Source of the DNA: Eucommia ulmoides
Taxonomy: Eukaryota; Streptophyta; Magnoliopsida; Garryales; Eucommiaceae
NCBI GenBank assembly: GCA_016647705.1
Contig: CM028330.1
Coordinates: forward strand, 28,166,649 to 28,230,648
Direction of reading: 5' to 3'
Length of the DNA: 64,000 nt
Part shown: one piece after another, positions 37,526 through 49,322 of the stretch
Position numbering within the stretch: position 1 is the first letter of the stretch
How the letters are laid out: the number at the start of each line of letters is the position of its first letter
Notes under the pieces: model-generated
What the model was told of the DNA's origin: nothing
Seen by the model: only the letters and a program-made list of their open reading frames with translations
Databases searched by the model: none
Program-made: the position numbers and the translations under genes

Positions 37526-38099
37526 TTTGTGTGAATTTTAAGTTGATATTGCGACTAAGTGGTCGATTGTTAATCCTGACATTTATTTTGTTTTGTTTTA
37601 AATTTTAATTTTTGTTTTATTGTGTTAGTGTGATTAAGCCGTGCAAGAAACGATGAAGAAGATTGACATTCTTAATTCTCAATCCCGAGATTGAGCTTAT
37701 TGCAAATGATAAGGACTGAAAGGAAAAACCGACTTTAGAGCTATGATCTTGATCCGACTGAGCATTTGAGCCCAAATTCCTTGTCTATGGGGAATTTTGG
37801 TGAAAAATACTTAGCAACACGAAAGTCTAGCTGGGGACAGTAACTCAAGTGCTATATTTTTTTTTTTTTGAAATGAAACTTAGGGTATCAAATTACCCTA
37901 TTTTTGTTACTATTTATTTGATTATTTATTCTTTTTGGAAGCTAGCATGGCTTCGGAACGTGTTCGGAAGTGCATTTAGGAGTGTGGACGCTTGGGGAAG
38001 TATTTTAAGTTTAAACACGTTGAACAAGCAAAGTGAAAATGTATGGGGTGGAGTCGTATTTTGAAAATTTGAGAAAAACATGAAAGTAGGAGCTGCAAG

Positions 38100-38385
38100 C
38101 CCACCGCCTAAGCGGTTAATCTACCGCCCAGGCAATAAAAATACAGGTTGTGTGTTTTTCAGCAACAATAGCCCACCGCTTAGGCGGTAAAATTACAGGA
38201 TGCAACAAATTTTCAAAACACACTCCACCGCCTCGGCGGAGAAACCACCGCCTAGGCGAATTAACAGCAGAACAAAATGTTTTTCACATTGGTGTAAATT
38301 CGCCTAGGCGAAGAAACAACCGCCTAGGAGAATAAACGTCAGAAAGGTTTCTTTTAAAAGAAAAGGATCCACCGCCTAGCGGTGG
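38100..38385. repeat. Palindrome array in the ORF2 leader
   Basis: At least six partial or perfect CCACCGCCTAGGCGG-type palindromes: 38101-38115, 38170-38185 (CACCGCTTAGGCGGT), 38225-38240 (CTCGGC centre), 38246-38260, 38300-38310 and 38370-38390. The 61-residue frame over them is not a gene. Confidence 0.75.
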
Positions 38386-38652
38386 ACCTTCTGCAGTTAA
38401 AAAGAACCCGCTCGTTCAAAAATTAAAATTACAAGGTTTCTTCCCCAAAATCCTCCACCTTCTCTCCAAAATCTTACTTCCAAACCGTTCCAATACTCAA
38501 AAATCATCCTTCCATTACCAAAAGGAGTCATTTCCATCACGAACCAACCACCAAGAATTGGATCTCCACCCCTATTTCCGAAAATTTAGGGTTTTTGCGT
38601 GAACGGTGTGATTTCTTCATTCTCTTTCGATTGGACCATTAATTCTCAACAA

Positions 38653-39010
38653 GTAAGTTTCTTTTACCTTACATTTAGTCTAGTTGTTGAAATTATTGGT
38701 TGGTTTGCATGATTATGTTCAAAAATCATTGGATTTTGAAGTTTTGCCCAAAACCCATTAACCCTATTTTCGCAATTTTAAGGTTCTATGGGTTTTTAGT
38801 TTGATTCTTGGTGATAAGCATGTTTAATTGGATTGGTTAAGTATGTGAACTAAGATAGGATTTCACATTTGTGAAATTTGTTTGAAAAGTTCAAATGGGT
38901 GTTCGTTTTGGGATGTATGTGTTCTTGACAAATTGATTAGGGAGGTTTATGTTTTTCAATTGCTCATATATGATGAGGTTGTATTGGTTTTTTGTGATTG
39001 TGATTGTTAG
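38653..39010 (+). other. Predicted intron ending just before ORF2
   Basis: Donor CAA/GTAAGT at 38653 and acceptor TGATTGTTAG at 39001-39010, three bases before the ORF2 ATG; 358 bases, T-rich. The acceptor is kept in the second copy (minus strand, 59997-59998). A good donor GTGAG is kept in the third, partial copy (minus strand, 54753-54757). The donor is damaged in the second copy. Confidence 0.5.
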
Positions 39011-39013
39011 AAA

Positions 39014-40149
39014 ATGCCGAAGAGGTTAGCAAAGAAGAGGGCGAGAGGAGAAGGGTCAAGCTCACAACCCGGGGTGCCGACCGACGTTGACTATGATGCT
39101 AACCGTTTCGTGTCAAAACAAGCGGATGAACATTTCAAAGAACACGAAGCCTTTCGAGCATGCATACGTTAACGGGGTTTCGGTCCGATAGAGGATCTCC
39201 CGGTGGAATTTCAACAAGAAGTCCAAAGCCGCCAATGGGAGCAATTCTGTAAATCGCCACCCCCAGGCGATGTTGCTTTGGTCAAAGAATTTTACGCAAA
39301 TGCTACGAAACCCATAGATAACCAAGCAAGAGTTCGAAATAGGCCTATCATCTTCAGCCCTGATTTTATCAATCATCTCTTTGGACTTTCGGCACCGAGG
39401 TCCCCTGAACACCAAGAACCTACTTTGCATAGGGTCATCAAAAAGATCACATCTGGCAAAGTAAAGTGGAAACACCAGGGGCCGAAGTCGCTACCTTCTC
39501 GGTGAAATGCCTAAAGCCAATTCCAAAAATCTAGCACTATTTCATATGTGGAAGCCTCTTATCGACGTCACATCTTTCAGACGTCTCAAAGGACGAGGCC
39601 TTTTTTATCTACAAAATTCAAACCGGGTAACCAATCAATGTTGGATTCCTGATCTACTCATCAATCATACATGTTGCGAAGACGGTAAAGGGTGGGCTCC
39701 CGTTTCCGTCACTATTGACCCACATTTTTCGACTAGCTAGAGTGACGGTATCCAGGAAAAGCATGTGCGACCCTATCATTCCACTTTCTCTGTCAAAAAT
39801 AAACCAGTTGTGGAAGACTGGGGTGCAAGAGGCAGCTGAGCCCGAGCCTGAGGAAGGGGAAAAGCCAACAGATGAGACGGGGGGACCTTCCGGAGCCCGA
39901 GATGAAAACTCCCAAGAGAGGGTATATAACAAGCTTCAGATCGTCCTCCAAAATCAATATGAGATCGCTTCTTTCCTGGATCAATATTCAAGGCAGCAAG
40001 ATTGAATCCTACGGAAGATTTGGGAAGGCCTTGGCCTTAAGATGGACGATTACCCTCCGATGCCATCCGTACCGCCACATTTTCTACAAAGACCACACTC
40101 TCCTTTCCAACGTGATGACGATGATGACTCCTTGTCAAGTAAACAGTAG
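39014..40149 (+). pseudogene. ORF2, resembling plant 'putative transposon protein' family, broken
   Basis: About 379 codons from ATG 39014 (MPKRLAKKRARGEG, a basic start) to TAG 40147-40149. Recognisable blocks are RFVSKQADEHFKEHEAFRAC (residues 32-51), FQQEVQSRQWEQFC, ALVKEFYANA (near residue 90), RPIIFSPDFINHLFGL, and near the end an acidic EPEPEEGEKPTDE stretch and QNQYEIASFLDQYSRQQD. The ALVKEFYANA plus IxFSxxxINxLFGL pattern is that of a protein annotated in many plants only as a putative transposon protein; its role is unknown. Homology of its leader with post-pol sequence suggests the env-like position of Athila elements. In-frame stops near 39170 and 40003 and shifts near 39500 and 39720 disable it. 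Confidence 0.65.
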
Positions 40150-41826
40150 GGAATAAGTCTTATTCCCTAGGTATGTGTTCAACCCATTTTGTATACATTA
40201 ATGATATATATCTATTGGGTTCGCTGATAGTGGAATGCTTTTTTTTATCAAAGCATGTATTGGGATGGAATGGATGATTAGTTTAGTGGATGTTTATCCA
40301 TTTTGATTTTTTTGTAGAAAATGATGAACCATTATTATTTTTTTGAACAAAATGCAAAAAAATTTGATATACAAATTTATGTTTATGTATATATTTTATT
40401 ATTTTAATGAATGTTTTAGTTTTTAAATTTTTAGTTTAGTGTAGTTTAATTTTTGTTTTTGCATGAGTAGTGTTAGATTAATTAATGTATGTTAGTATTA
40501 GATTTAGTTTAGAATTGTGTATGTATAAAGTTGTATTAGCATGTTTAGTTGTTGAGTTCATTTAGGCTAAGACCCGATGATGAGAATTATCCCCTAATTG
40601 CATATTTAGGTCGGGGTTAATACATTCCTTGTGTGTTTTGTGTGCTTAACATGTTGATTGGGTAAAAATTATCTTAATCCTAAAATCACACGACATTTGG
40701 GAGAAACTTGAGGCGGAATCCTAGGTAAGGTAATTCCAGAGACGTGATTTAGGCCGTCATTTTTTCACTTGAACCGTTGTAGCTAACCTGAAAATTTTCA
40801 TTCCTTATTCCCCCTATCGAAGCCGATAACATAATCAATTCTGAAAATGTTCAAATACTCTTTCCATTTAAATTTTTCCTAAACCAATGTCGCTAATCCT
40901 AATTTTCAAAATTGAGAGAAATCAAGTGAGCAGTCGGGTTTCTGATAAATTTTTATTGATTCAATATTAGTGTATTCACTTGTCACTTTCGTATTTCTTT
41001 TTGCACGTTCCTAAAATAAGTTTGGGGGGGGGGGGTTTCTATAATTTTTTTCTTTTACATATTCCTGAAATTTTATAAATTTGAATAAGTTTGGGGGTGT
41101 GTTTCTCTAACTTATTTTTGCACTCTCCTAAAACTATAAATATTTAAATTAATTTAGGAATATGTTGTTTAAAAAAAAACAAAAAAAAAAACAACGAGAT
41201 TATAGTTTTCATTTTCTTCTCTTTCGACAAGTGAATATAAGGATCTTTTTATCTTATTCAGAGTTGTATTCTAAGAATGTGGGGGTCATGAAAGAAGATA
41301 GTGACAAGCGATTTTACCTCAGGTATCATTCAATTAAACCGATTTGCTATTTTCAATTCCAATGATACCCGTGGTCGTTCTCCAAAGCCAAACCAAGCCC
41401 TATTGATTTCTGTAATTACGCCTACATTAGTGGATAGTAGACTCCAATCAAGCGTATGGTTTTCCTGAATCCTTCAACGGTTTAAGTTATTAGCTTAACG
41501 ATTGAATAATCGAATCTGGTATTTGACTAGTTACACATTTGAGTTCTCACACACACACTTCAAATGGATCTAGAATGGCTTTTATTTATATTGATCATTG
41601 AAATTCTAGAACACCACTTGGTATGGGTTACTTCCCGAACTTGATCCGATTTAGTGATGTTGAGGGAGGAACAAATTGGTCCTTTCGATTGAACTTTATA
41701 TTTACATGCATATACCTCTTTCATGTTAGTTTAATTTTTCATTTTTAGTTGGTTAGTTCGTTAGTTAGTTTAGTTTAGTGTTAGTGTTTTGCTCGATGAC
41801 TAACAAAATTCCAAGTTTGGGGGTAT
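40150..41826 (+). other. 3'UTR of ORF2-only element, copy 1
   Basis: Non-coding, colinear with 28099-29726. Contains a run of nine Gs near 41024 and TTTGGGGGTGTG stretches. Polypurine tract AAGTTTGGGGGTAT at 41812-41825, directly before the LTR. Confidence 0.85.
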
Positions 41827-43324
41827 TGATAGGTGTGAAAAATAAATCTATTTCGAAATCGAATTTGTTAGTTTTCAAGCCTATTAGTTATATTTAATTG
41901 TGTTTTAGTTTGTTTTAGTGTAAAACAAGTGAAGGGACGTTAAAGGGCGATAAACAAGTGAAAACGGTGGAGAAACAGTGAACAAAATGTGAAAAACAGG
42001 GTTTCGGTAAATGAAAACCACCGCCTAGGCGGAAAAAAGGCAGAATGTTGGAGTGCTGAACCACCACCCTAAGCGAGAAAACCACCCCCTAGGCGAGAAA
42101 TCGTCCGAAAGTTATGCCAGCAGCCACCGCCTAGGCGGAGAAACTACCGCCTAGGCAAAGATCCGACAGAAGCTTAACCGACTTAAGCCCCCGCCTAAGC
42201 GGTGAACCACCGCGCTTAGGCGGTGACACTCTGCACAGAAATATCTATTTTCAGATATTTTGAAGATATTTTCTCAAAACTTCTTTTTAAGCCCTTTCTC
42301 TACTAATTTTTAAGCACCCCCCTAAACCCTTAGACGTGAGAGGAGGCTTGGTTGATATTTTGAGAGCTTCTTCCACCTTAATTAGGTTTAGATGATTTAG
42401 GAAGTAGATTAGATTAGTTTTAGAGAGTGTTCTTGGCCATTTCTTGAATAGCTAGAAGAGGGAGTTCATCAATGGAGAAGAGGAAGCTCGGGAGAATTGT
42501 TCTTTAGCGAAAGTGGACTACTCCACTTTGAGATTTGGCTTTTCTTCTCTTGTTTCCATCTTTGTACTTAATGTTTATTGTTGATATTGATGATCTCCTC
42601 TTGATTTAATGTTGTATTGGCTAAGAACATGTTAGATTAATTAAAGATCAGTTAGGGAAGATTTAGTTGTATAAATACATGTTTGGTTTAATATATGTTT
42701 CTTTAACGATTGTTGCTTTTAAGTCCGATTGTGTTTATCATTTGATGACGATCTTAGTATGCTTGTAATGGTATTAGGGTTGGATTTGAGAAACTAGGGT
42801 TTGACACTCGGAAGAGGTAACCCTAAATTCGGACTAGGGTAAACACGTCGTTACGACCTAACGACCTGGGAGGGCGTTAGTTAGTGTGCAATCGATGACG
42901 TTGGGCCAAGACTCACACGGCCTAGAGTCATTAAGACATAGAGGGGGACCTCTTCGTCGACATGAAGTCGCGTATTCCCTCGTCTTACACACCGAAGAGG
43001 TGGCGGAGTTTACAAACCGAGATTATCGGATACCTAAACTCCGTTATTGTTAACTAAACGAAATCAAACATGTACTAAGTGAATGAAATCAATCCTTAAT
43101 TAATCAACTTAGTTAAGATTAACCCACTAATTGTAGTTTAGCTTAGTTTAATTTTAAATCATGTCTTTCATCGTCAGGATAATATGAGACTACGTAAATT
43201 GCGGTATTCAATTATTCACACTTTTCTCTGTGGGAACGATATTCGATCTTCAAGATCCACTATATTAAAACTTAGACCTCGTATACTTGCGAGAGTAAGT
43301 AGTGGTGTATTTTACGCCCTACCA
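41827..43324 (+). repeat. 3' LTR of ORF2-only element, copy 1
   Basis: TGATAGGTGTG to CGCCCTACCA. The palindromes at 42020-42230 are better kept than in the 5' LTR (for example ACCGCCTAGGCGG near 42125). Evening elements lie at 42253-42261 and 42264-42272. Confidence 0.9.
42253..42272 (-). promoter_or_regulatory. Paired evening elements
   Basis: AGATATTTT at 42253-42261 and 42264-42272, 11 bases apart. Confidence 0.6.
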
Positions 43325-43388
43325 GCAGCGCCAAAATATTAGTTGACATTCTGCTATTTCACCGCTACAGCAGTGAGCCAGCAGAAAG

Positions 43389-43580
43389 TAGGGATGGTCA
43401 TAGGCCTGGGGGCCCGCCCGACCCGCCAAGCCCGCCCACTCTTTTTTAGGGCTTGGGTTTGTGTTTTGAGCCCGTGGACCGGGCTTGGACTTGAAAATGA
43501 AGGCCCGATGAATTTTAGGGCCGGGCTTGGGCTTTGCTATTTTCTTTTAGGGCCAGGCCACCCGGCCCAGTCATTAAAAA

Positions 43581-43631
<51 letters not shown>

Positions 43632-44055
43632 TTACATGTGAAAATATTGTGATTTACATGTTAGATTCTTGATTTATTTGATATTACTATACTATATGTT
43701 AATTAATTATAAAAAAAAAATAAAAAATGGTTTGGATTGCAGTGTTTAGCTATAAGGCTTTATCATAATCCTAAATCTGTGTTTAATAAGTGTGTTCTAT
43801 TCTAAATTGGATTGCATTTTATTTATTTTTTGGTTAATTACAAAAAAAATTATATTTTTCAATTTTGTTCAATTTTTTTTATTTTTTTAAAATTAAAAAA
43901 AAAATTATAGGGCCAGGTTGTGGGCTTAGGTTACTTTTATAAGGCCGGGCTTGGGTATGGAATTAAGGCCCGACCAAAGGGCCGAGCCGAGCTCGGGCCT
44001 AGAAATTTTTCTTAATATCCTAATCTAAGCCCGGCCCAGCCCATGACCATCCCTA
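43389..44055. mobile_element. Non-autonomous hAT transposon
   Basis: 667 bases bounded by terminal inverted repeats TAGGGATGGTCAT (43389-43401) and ATGACCATCCCTA (44043-44055). It is flanked by a perfect 8-base target duplication GCAGAAAG (43381-43388 and 44056-44063), the hallmark of the hAT superfamily. The subterminal regions are rich in GGGCCGGGC-type words in both orientations. No transposase. A TA microsatellite lies at about 43592-43628. The 95-residue frame overlapping it is spurious. Confidence 0.93.
43592..43628. repeat. TA microsatellite
   Basis: About 18 uninterrupted TA units inside the hAT element. Confidence 0.95.
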
Positions 44056-44146
44056 GCAGAAAGCCCACTAGGCTTTCACCACTACAGCGGTAAAATCATC
44101 AAATTTTTTGCAGGCCTATCACCGCTGCAATGGTGGAACTGACCGT

Positions 44147-45534
44147 TGATAAGTGATTTATTTATCTACAAATCAAGTATTTTTAGATTCAAATATTTGT
44201 GTGTTTTCAAGCTCTTTTGTTGTTTTAATATGTTTTTGTGTTTTTTGGTAGGTTTTTGAATAAAAGGGAGAAAATGTGCAAAACTGGTACAGGTGCAGTA
44301 ACTTCAAGGCTATTTTTTACTATGATTAAATCTTATTTTGGAATAACTCAAAACATAGAAGTTGTATATCTTTCTCTTATATTTCCTTAGGTTTTTGAAT
44401 CACCTCAATCGGAGTTCGGACAAGAAAGTTACAACCAAAACAAGAAAGGGTGTCACCACCGCAGCGGTGAAACAACAGAGAGTTGCTAAACTCTCTGCAT
44501 TTCCACCGCCGCGGCGGTCCAGCACCAGCTGTAAAGAGTGTTTCTTGATATTTTGGGATATTTTGCACCCCTTAAGTTGATCCCTTCATCCTCAACACGT
44601 TTTAGAACATATTAGATAGTATTTTAAGAGGTTTTGGGGGAGCTCATCCAAACCCCAAAGGAGAAGAACACAAATCGAAGAAGGAGAAACACTCTTGGAT
44701 TGGTTTTAGCGACGGATCTTTGGAATACGGCTAAGTTCCTTCATTTCTTTCTTTATTTTCTTAACTTTGGTAGATGGTTTGAGCATGTTTAGCTCGTTTA
44801 TTGTTGTACAAACAGTTATGGCCATGAGCTAAACTTGTATTATCTATGGGATTAATATAGTTTATGAAAATGTCGTTTGTTTGAGTTGTGTTTCTTTAAC
44901 GGTTGTTCTTCACTAATTTGATTGTGTTTACCGGTTTGTCATGTTTATATGCTTGTATAAATATATTGAGAAATCAGGGTTTGACACTCGGGAGAGGTAA
45001 CCCCGAATTCGGACTAGGGTTAAACACAACACGACGATCTAAAGACTTGAGAGGGTGTTAGAAAGTGTGCAATCCATGACGTTAGGGCAAGACCCATGTG
45101 ACTATATGTTCTAAAAATTGCTAGAAGGGGACTTCGGTGTTAACGCGAAGTCATATATTCATTTACTTGTCACTCGGGAGAGGGAGTGAATGAGTTTACA
45201 ATACAAAGTTTGTCAGATAGGTCGAATACCGCTATTGATAACTAAACGAAACCAAACAAGTTTTCGTAAACAAAGTTAATCCCTAGATAATCTATTCCCC
45301 TAAACGTATCAAAATAGTATTATAGTACAATTAGTTTAAGTAGTTAATTAGATTAGTATTTATTAATTATAAACTATTTTTTATCTCTAAAATAAAATTA
45401 GGTTATGATAATTATGGTACTCGATAATAATCTTAACCAATCCCTGTGGATACGACAACCCTTACTCTTCCTATTATACTAAAACTTAACCCGTACACTT
45501 ACAGTGAAAGTGGAGATCTATCTACGTGCGACCA
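44147..45534 (+). repeat. 5' LTR of the host Athila element
   Basis: 1388 bases, TGATAAGTG to GCGACCA. A perfect palindrome ACCGCCGCGGCGGT at 44505-44518 has a CGCG centre, with CACCGCAGCGGTG at about 44455-44467. Only imperfect evening elements (TGATATTTT, GGATATTTT) lie near 44540-44560. Confidence 0.88.
44505..44518. promoter_or_regulatory. Perfect 14-base palindrome, CGCG core
   Basis: ACCGCCGCGGCGGT in U3. Same arms as the CTAG-core palindromes of other LTRs with the centre exchanged. Confidence 0.7.
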
Positions 45535-45540
45535 AGTTTT

Positions 45541-45558
45541 TAGCGCTATTGCCAGGGA
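45541..45558 (+). promoter_or_regulatory. tRNA-Asp primer-binding site
   Basis: TAGCGCTATTGCCAGGGA, 15 of 18 bases of the Athila primer site. Confidence 0.75.
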
Positions 45559-45849
45559 TTGTGTTTTAGATTATTGTTGATATTCTGAGTAAATAACTTG
45601 ATTTTAATTTAGGCATTTCTTTTGTGTATAATTTTTTGTTTGTAGTTTTGTTTTTATTTCTTATGCAGGGTACTTGAAGATGTTAGATCAACGAGTATTA
45701 ATTCATTTTTTTAATAAGATTTTGATCCATTTTATTGTGCTTGGGATCGTTACAATGAGTTGCTATTCCGGTTTCTGAATCATGGGTTCCCGAGGGAATG
45801 TCAACTCCTGAATTTCCTCGACGGGTTATCTGCCGCAACCAGAATATAG

Positions 45850-46248
45850 GTGGAAGGTGGAAATGGTACCTCTTCTTTCTATGACCAAACCATGGACGAA
45901 GCCATTTGGTCATTGGAGGAACTAGCAGCCTATGATTATCATTGTTGGAATTATTCACCAAGTCACCAAAGCTTGGGGGATAGTTTCACTACCACGGCGC
46001 CATGGATTGACACACCGGACCAATATGTTGAGTTTTCCCCTGCCTTAGAGGAAATATTCGATAATTTTATTGGGAAGACTCAAGCATTTTGGAAGGAGAT
46101 GAATGACTGGATCAACAAACATGAGGATCATCTTAATTATATTGAGACGGTCTGGGCCAGCATCAATGCGATCGTAATGTCTTTGCAAACGCAAATTGAT
46201 CATCTTCTTTGCTGCATTGAGGCCGACTCAAATGAAATAGCATTGTGA
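45850..46248 (+). pseudogene. Gag-derived ORF fragment (C-terminal coiled region)
   Basis: 132 residues, the longest intact frame in this element. Its last third (INKHEDHLNYIETVWASINA, then SLQTQIDHLLCCI) parallels the C-terminal coiled part of the Athila Gag at 27205-27330 (LNKHETRLNTIETTCTNTNA, SLETQIGQLASSI). The N-terminal part (EEIFDNFIGKTQAFWKEMND) also resembles the matching Gag region with FMKETQ. The nucleic-acid-binding and capsid parts are absent. Whether the fragment is a leftover or is kept as a small protein cannot be told; it has no internal stop. Confidence 0.6.
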
Positions 46249-47103
46249 GATTCATAAATCGCATCTGAATGTGAAACCCACCGTGAGGAACCAGAAACGA
46301 ACGGAAGGCACTTGGGTGAGATCAAAGACGATCAAGCTGATTGGCAAAGAACCCAAGTGTGGATTGGCAATGGAGATTAACATATTAATAGTCATGAGCT
46401 TTCACTGTTTGAATTCCAGTTGGTGATGCCACCCCTAATCCATGACGATCACATTTATAAGGATCCGATGTGGCTCACATATCCTACCCCGTTTCCAGCT
46501 CAGTACATTTATGCCAACCAAGTGCATAAAGCGAAGCTAAGTCGAGTTGAAAGCTTGATCCATTCAATGCCATATCTTGCCAGTCTTTAAGTTGTACTAA
46601 ACCAAAACCCGTACGTGGTGTTGTATGGCACGTACTAAGGGCAGAAGTCGCTCTTTGTCGAGCACTTCGGCATATCAGGCTGAAGACATTAAATCAAGCG
46701 CTTCTTGGGAGGCAACCCAAGCAAAAATAAATTAAATCCGTCACAACCGACTTAATTTGGAGGCGAGATTCGCCCGCCTCCCAAGTATGCGTTCTAAACC
46801 CCTGTCTTCATTATCATACTATATGTCGTCATTGGGATCGCTAATTGGTCGTTTTGGGGACTACCTGTTTTAAGTTCGGAAATGATGTGTAGTATTTTAG
46901 TTGTTAGTTATGTTTTATTGTTTAAATGTATGCATATTTCTTTAGGTTAGTTGTTTTTTTTTGTGCAGAGTTTTGTATTTCATCTGGGCCACTACCCGAT
47001 AATGAGTCTATCCACCGATTGTTTATTGAGATCGAGCGTAAAGCTCATTCATGAGTGTTTTATGTGCTTGATGTATCGTTTTAGTAAAAGTTATTGTAGA
47101 TCC
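46249..47103 (+). other. 3'UTR of the host Athila element, left half
   Basis: Contains GAAGACATTAAATCAAGCG, then an imperfect inverted repeat GGAGGCGAGATTC/GCCCGCCTCC near 46761-46785, and CCCGATAATGAG...TTGTAGATCC matching 1330-1426. Decayed gag-downstream codons are possible at 46250-46500 but no motif is clear. The copia LTR begins at 47104. Confidence 0.75.
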
Positions 47104-49322
47104 TGTTGGCCCAGTGAGCTACCCACGAGGGGGGTGAATTGGGTAGTATTAAAAAATTATCAGACTAATAATAACACTTCAAAAATTCAAAAAATTAATT
47201 TTATCCTAAAATTAATTATTATCTTTATAGCAGCGGATATGTGTTATCAACTAGGTGCACACCAAACAATAATATAAGTAAAATAAATAAAGCAGCACAC
47301 CACGATATATCCTGATTCACCAAGATACTCTTAGCTAATCTAGTCCTCTGAGCCCCATGGAGATTTGCACCCACTAATCACTAAGATTCCTTTAAACATG
47401 TAGGAACCAAACATTTACACAATGATTCTTTTCACAGACTCAAAATCAACCTTTACAAATTCATTTTCCCAGGGTCAGAAATAACCTCTTCTTTTTCCCA
47501 AGCTCAAGAATAACCTCTACTTTTTACAGTCTCAAGAGTAATCTAATTATTTTTGTACCTTAGGCTAAAGAATCAAAACCTCACAGAAACGCTCCAACTA
47601 TCATTTTCCCAAGTAAGGATGGAACCTTTACAAATCACTCACAATTAATTCTATAAAGGAAGAATTAACATCTCAATCTCTTTATCGGTAGAGATTGAAA
47701 CCAACCTACACCTAATTAGATACACCCAATGCTACCTAATCTGCACACAACTCACCAATTACAAGAAATTGATAAGTTCTTCCCACTCGGAGTTTCTACC
47801 ACCTCAAATCAATTTAAACTCGATTAATATCTCGATAATTACTAGGAATGGAATTAAGTGAGGAAACAAAAAATCTGATTATAAAAATAATGTGGGTAGC
47901 ACAAAATTGAGCACGTAATCAGATTATCTCAAATCCTTTTAAAAGAATTTTTATGCATTTAAAGTTCAAAAATGATTTCTCATACAAACAATTAACCAAG
48001 CAAGCAATGATAGCAGTAGACTCAATTAAGAATATACTTGGAACACTTTCACCAATAAAATATAAAAATCTGATTATGATAGATATGAATAGCACATAAA
48101 TAAGTATATAATCAGATTTTCACCAAAAAATCATTTTAAAATATTTTTATGCGATTTAAAGTTAAGAAAACGATTTTATCAAGATCATATCAACCAAGAA
48201 AATATTGAAAATAAATATGCAGTAAAGATTAATAGCTTGGAAAGATCTCACCCGAATAACATTGAAGAATTATAGATTGGAACGCTAGACATCTCAACTC
48301 GGTGACGCTTACACAATCAGCACTTTAACTCAAGAACTCCTCAACAATTAATCTCACAATTTGATCTCTCAAAATAATATCAGAATGATTACTCTTATAA
48401 AAGCTTATGAACTGAATAGTTTTTGATATCATCATTCTATTATGTGAAATCCACTGGTCTATATATAGGAAATTGAAACAAGCCCTCTAACGGCTAGTTT
48501 TTCAATGATAAGTATCTAAAAAGCACCTATAGACCCCATATATCATTATATTTCATTTTAGGTATATTTTACTTAATTATAGATTTCAAAACATTCAAAT
48601 TAGACCCTCAAATATTTCTCAAACTCAAATCAATAGGATAGAAATAATTAAATGTAACAATTTGAGAAATACTTAAAATATATATACCATATCAATAGGG
48701 ATATTCAAATAGGAGTATCAGATCTTTAATATATTCATATCCCAAAAATATATCAATAAAGTAAACAAATAACGGCTAGTATTTAAATCAAGATCCACAA
48801 AATCCTCAAAATCCAAAATTGGCCATCAGTCGACAGACACACATCCATCGGTCAACCGCCCAATTCAAGATGTAGCCAAAGCCAAAATTCCATTGTCATA
48901 AGTTGACTTATCTGTCAACCTAGAGATACAGAGAGTTCATCTTTTAAGCACAGATCGACCTACCTATTGACCGGGAGATTCCAAGACTTCTTCTTTTAAG
49001 TATAAGTCGACTTACCTGTCAACTGCCTATGTTGAAACTCTTCTCCTTAATTATTTTCTTTGACATTTTCACCCCTTTAACCAATTTATTTTCTCGGTTA
49101 ACTCCACTAAAATCTTAAAATCAATTTTAATCAATTATCTTTATTTCTTTTTCAATTACACATAGGAGCAAATAATTTCACTAATTAGGATCCTATCAAA
49201 ATACACATAAATATAAAATCATTTTTGTGTCATGTGTGATCCTAATCGGGATACATTAAGAGTAAAAATATATTAGAGTTGTTTTCACTTAGATTCTTCA
49301 GAATCTTCAATCTCTTAGTATC

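Larger units (their letters stand above)
37526..39013 (+). other. Leader of ORF2-only element with palindromes and intron
   Basis: 5' leader to about 37795, then a join to post-pol sequence (AGTCTAGCTGGGGACAG at 37825). A palindrome array follows (38100-38385), then a pyrimidine-rich stretch resembling a plant 5' untranslated leader (38430-38650), then a predicted intron. The gag-pol deletion point near 37800 is shared with the copy at 55635-62676 (about 60930). Confidence 0.7.
36015..43324 (+). mobile_element. Complete non-autonomous Athila element carrying ORF2 only, copy 1
   Basis: 7310 bases with both LTRs (1486 and 1498 bases), a tRNA-Asp primer site, a leader joined to post-pol sequence, a broken ORF2 and a 3'UTR with polypurine tract. 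No gag or pol. Flanks GCAAC (36010-36014) and GCAGC (43325-43329) form a 5-base target duplication with one difference. The two LTRs differ at many positions, so the insertion is not recent. The minus-strand element at 55635-62676 has the same architecture and the same deletion point. Confidence 0.9.
43325..44146 (+). other. Continuation of the post-pol region of the gag-pol element
   Basis: Outside the hAT insertion this is palindrome-rich sequence with CTGCAG/CTACAG centres. ATCATCAAATTTTT...GCCTATCACCGC occurs at both 35958-35985 and 44094-44123, a short direct duplication. It ends where the next Athila LTR begins. Confidence 0.6.

Noticed and set aside
41162..41365. 67-residue frame after a poly-A stretch
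   Set aside because: Lies in the 3'UTR of an Athila element; the matching region of other copies is not open.
43343..43630. 95-residue frame rich in Gly and Pro
   Set aside because: Spans the hAT terminus and the TA microsatellite; not a gene.
46951..47277. 108-residue frame across the host/copia junction
   Set aside because: Joins two unrelated repeats by chance at 47104.
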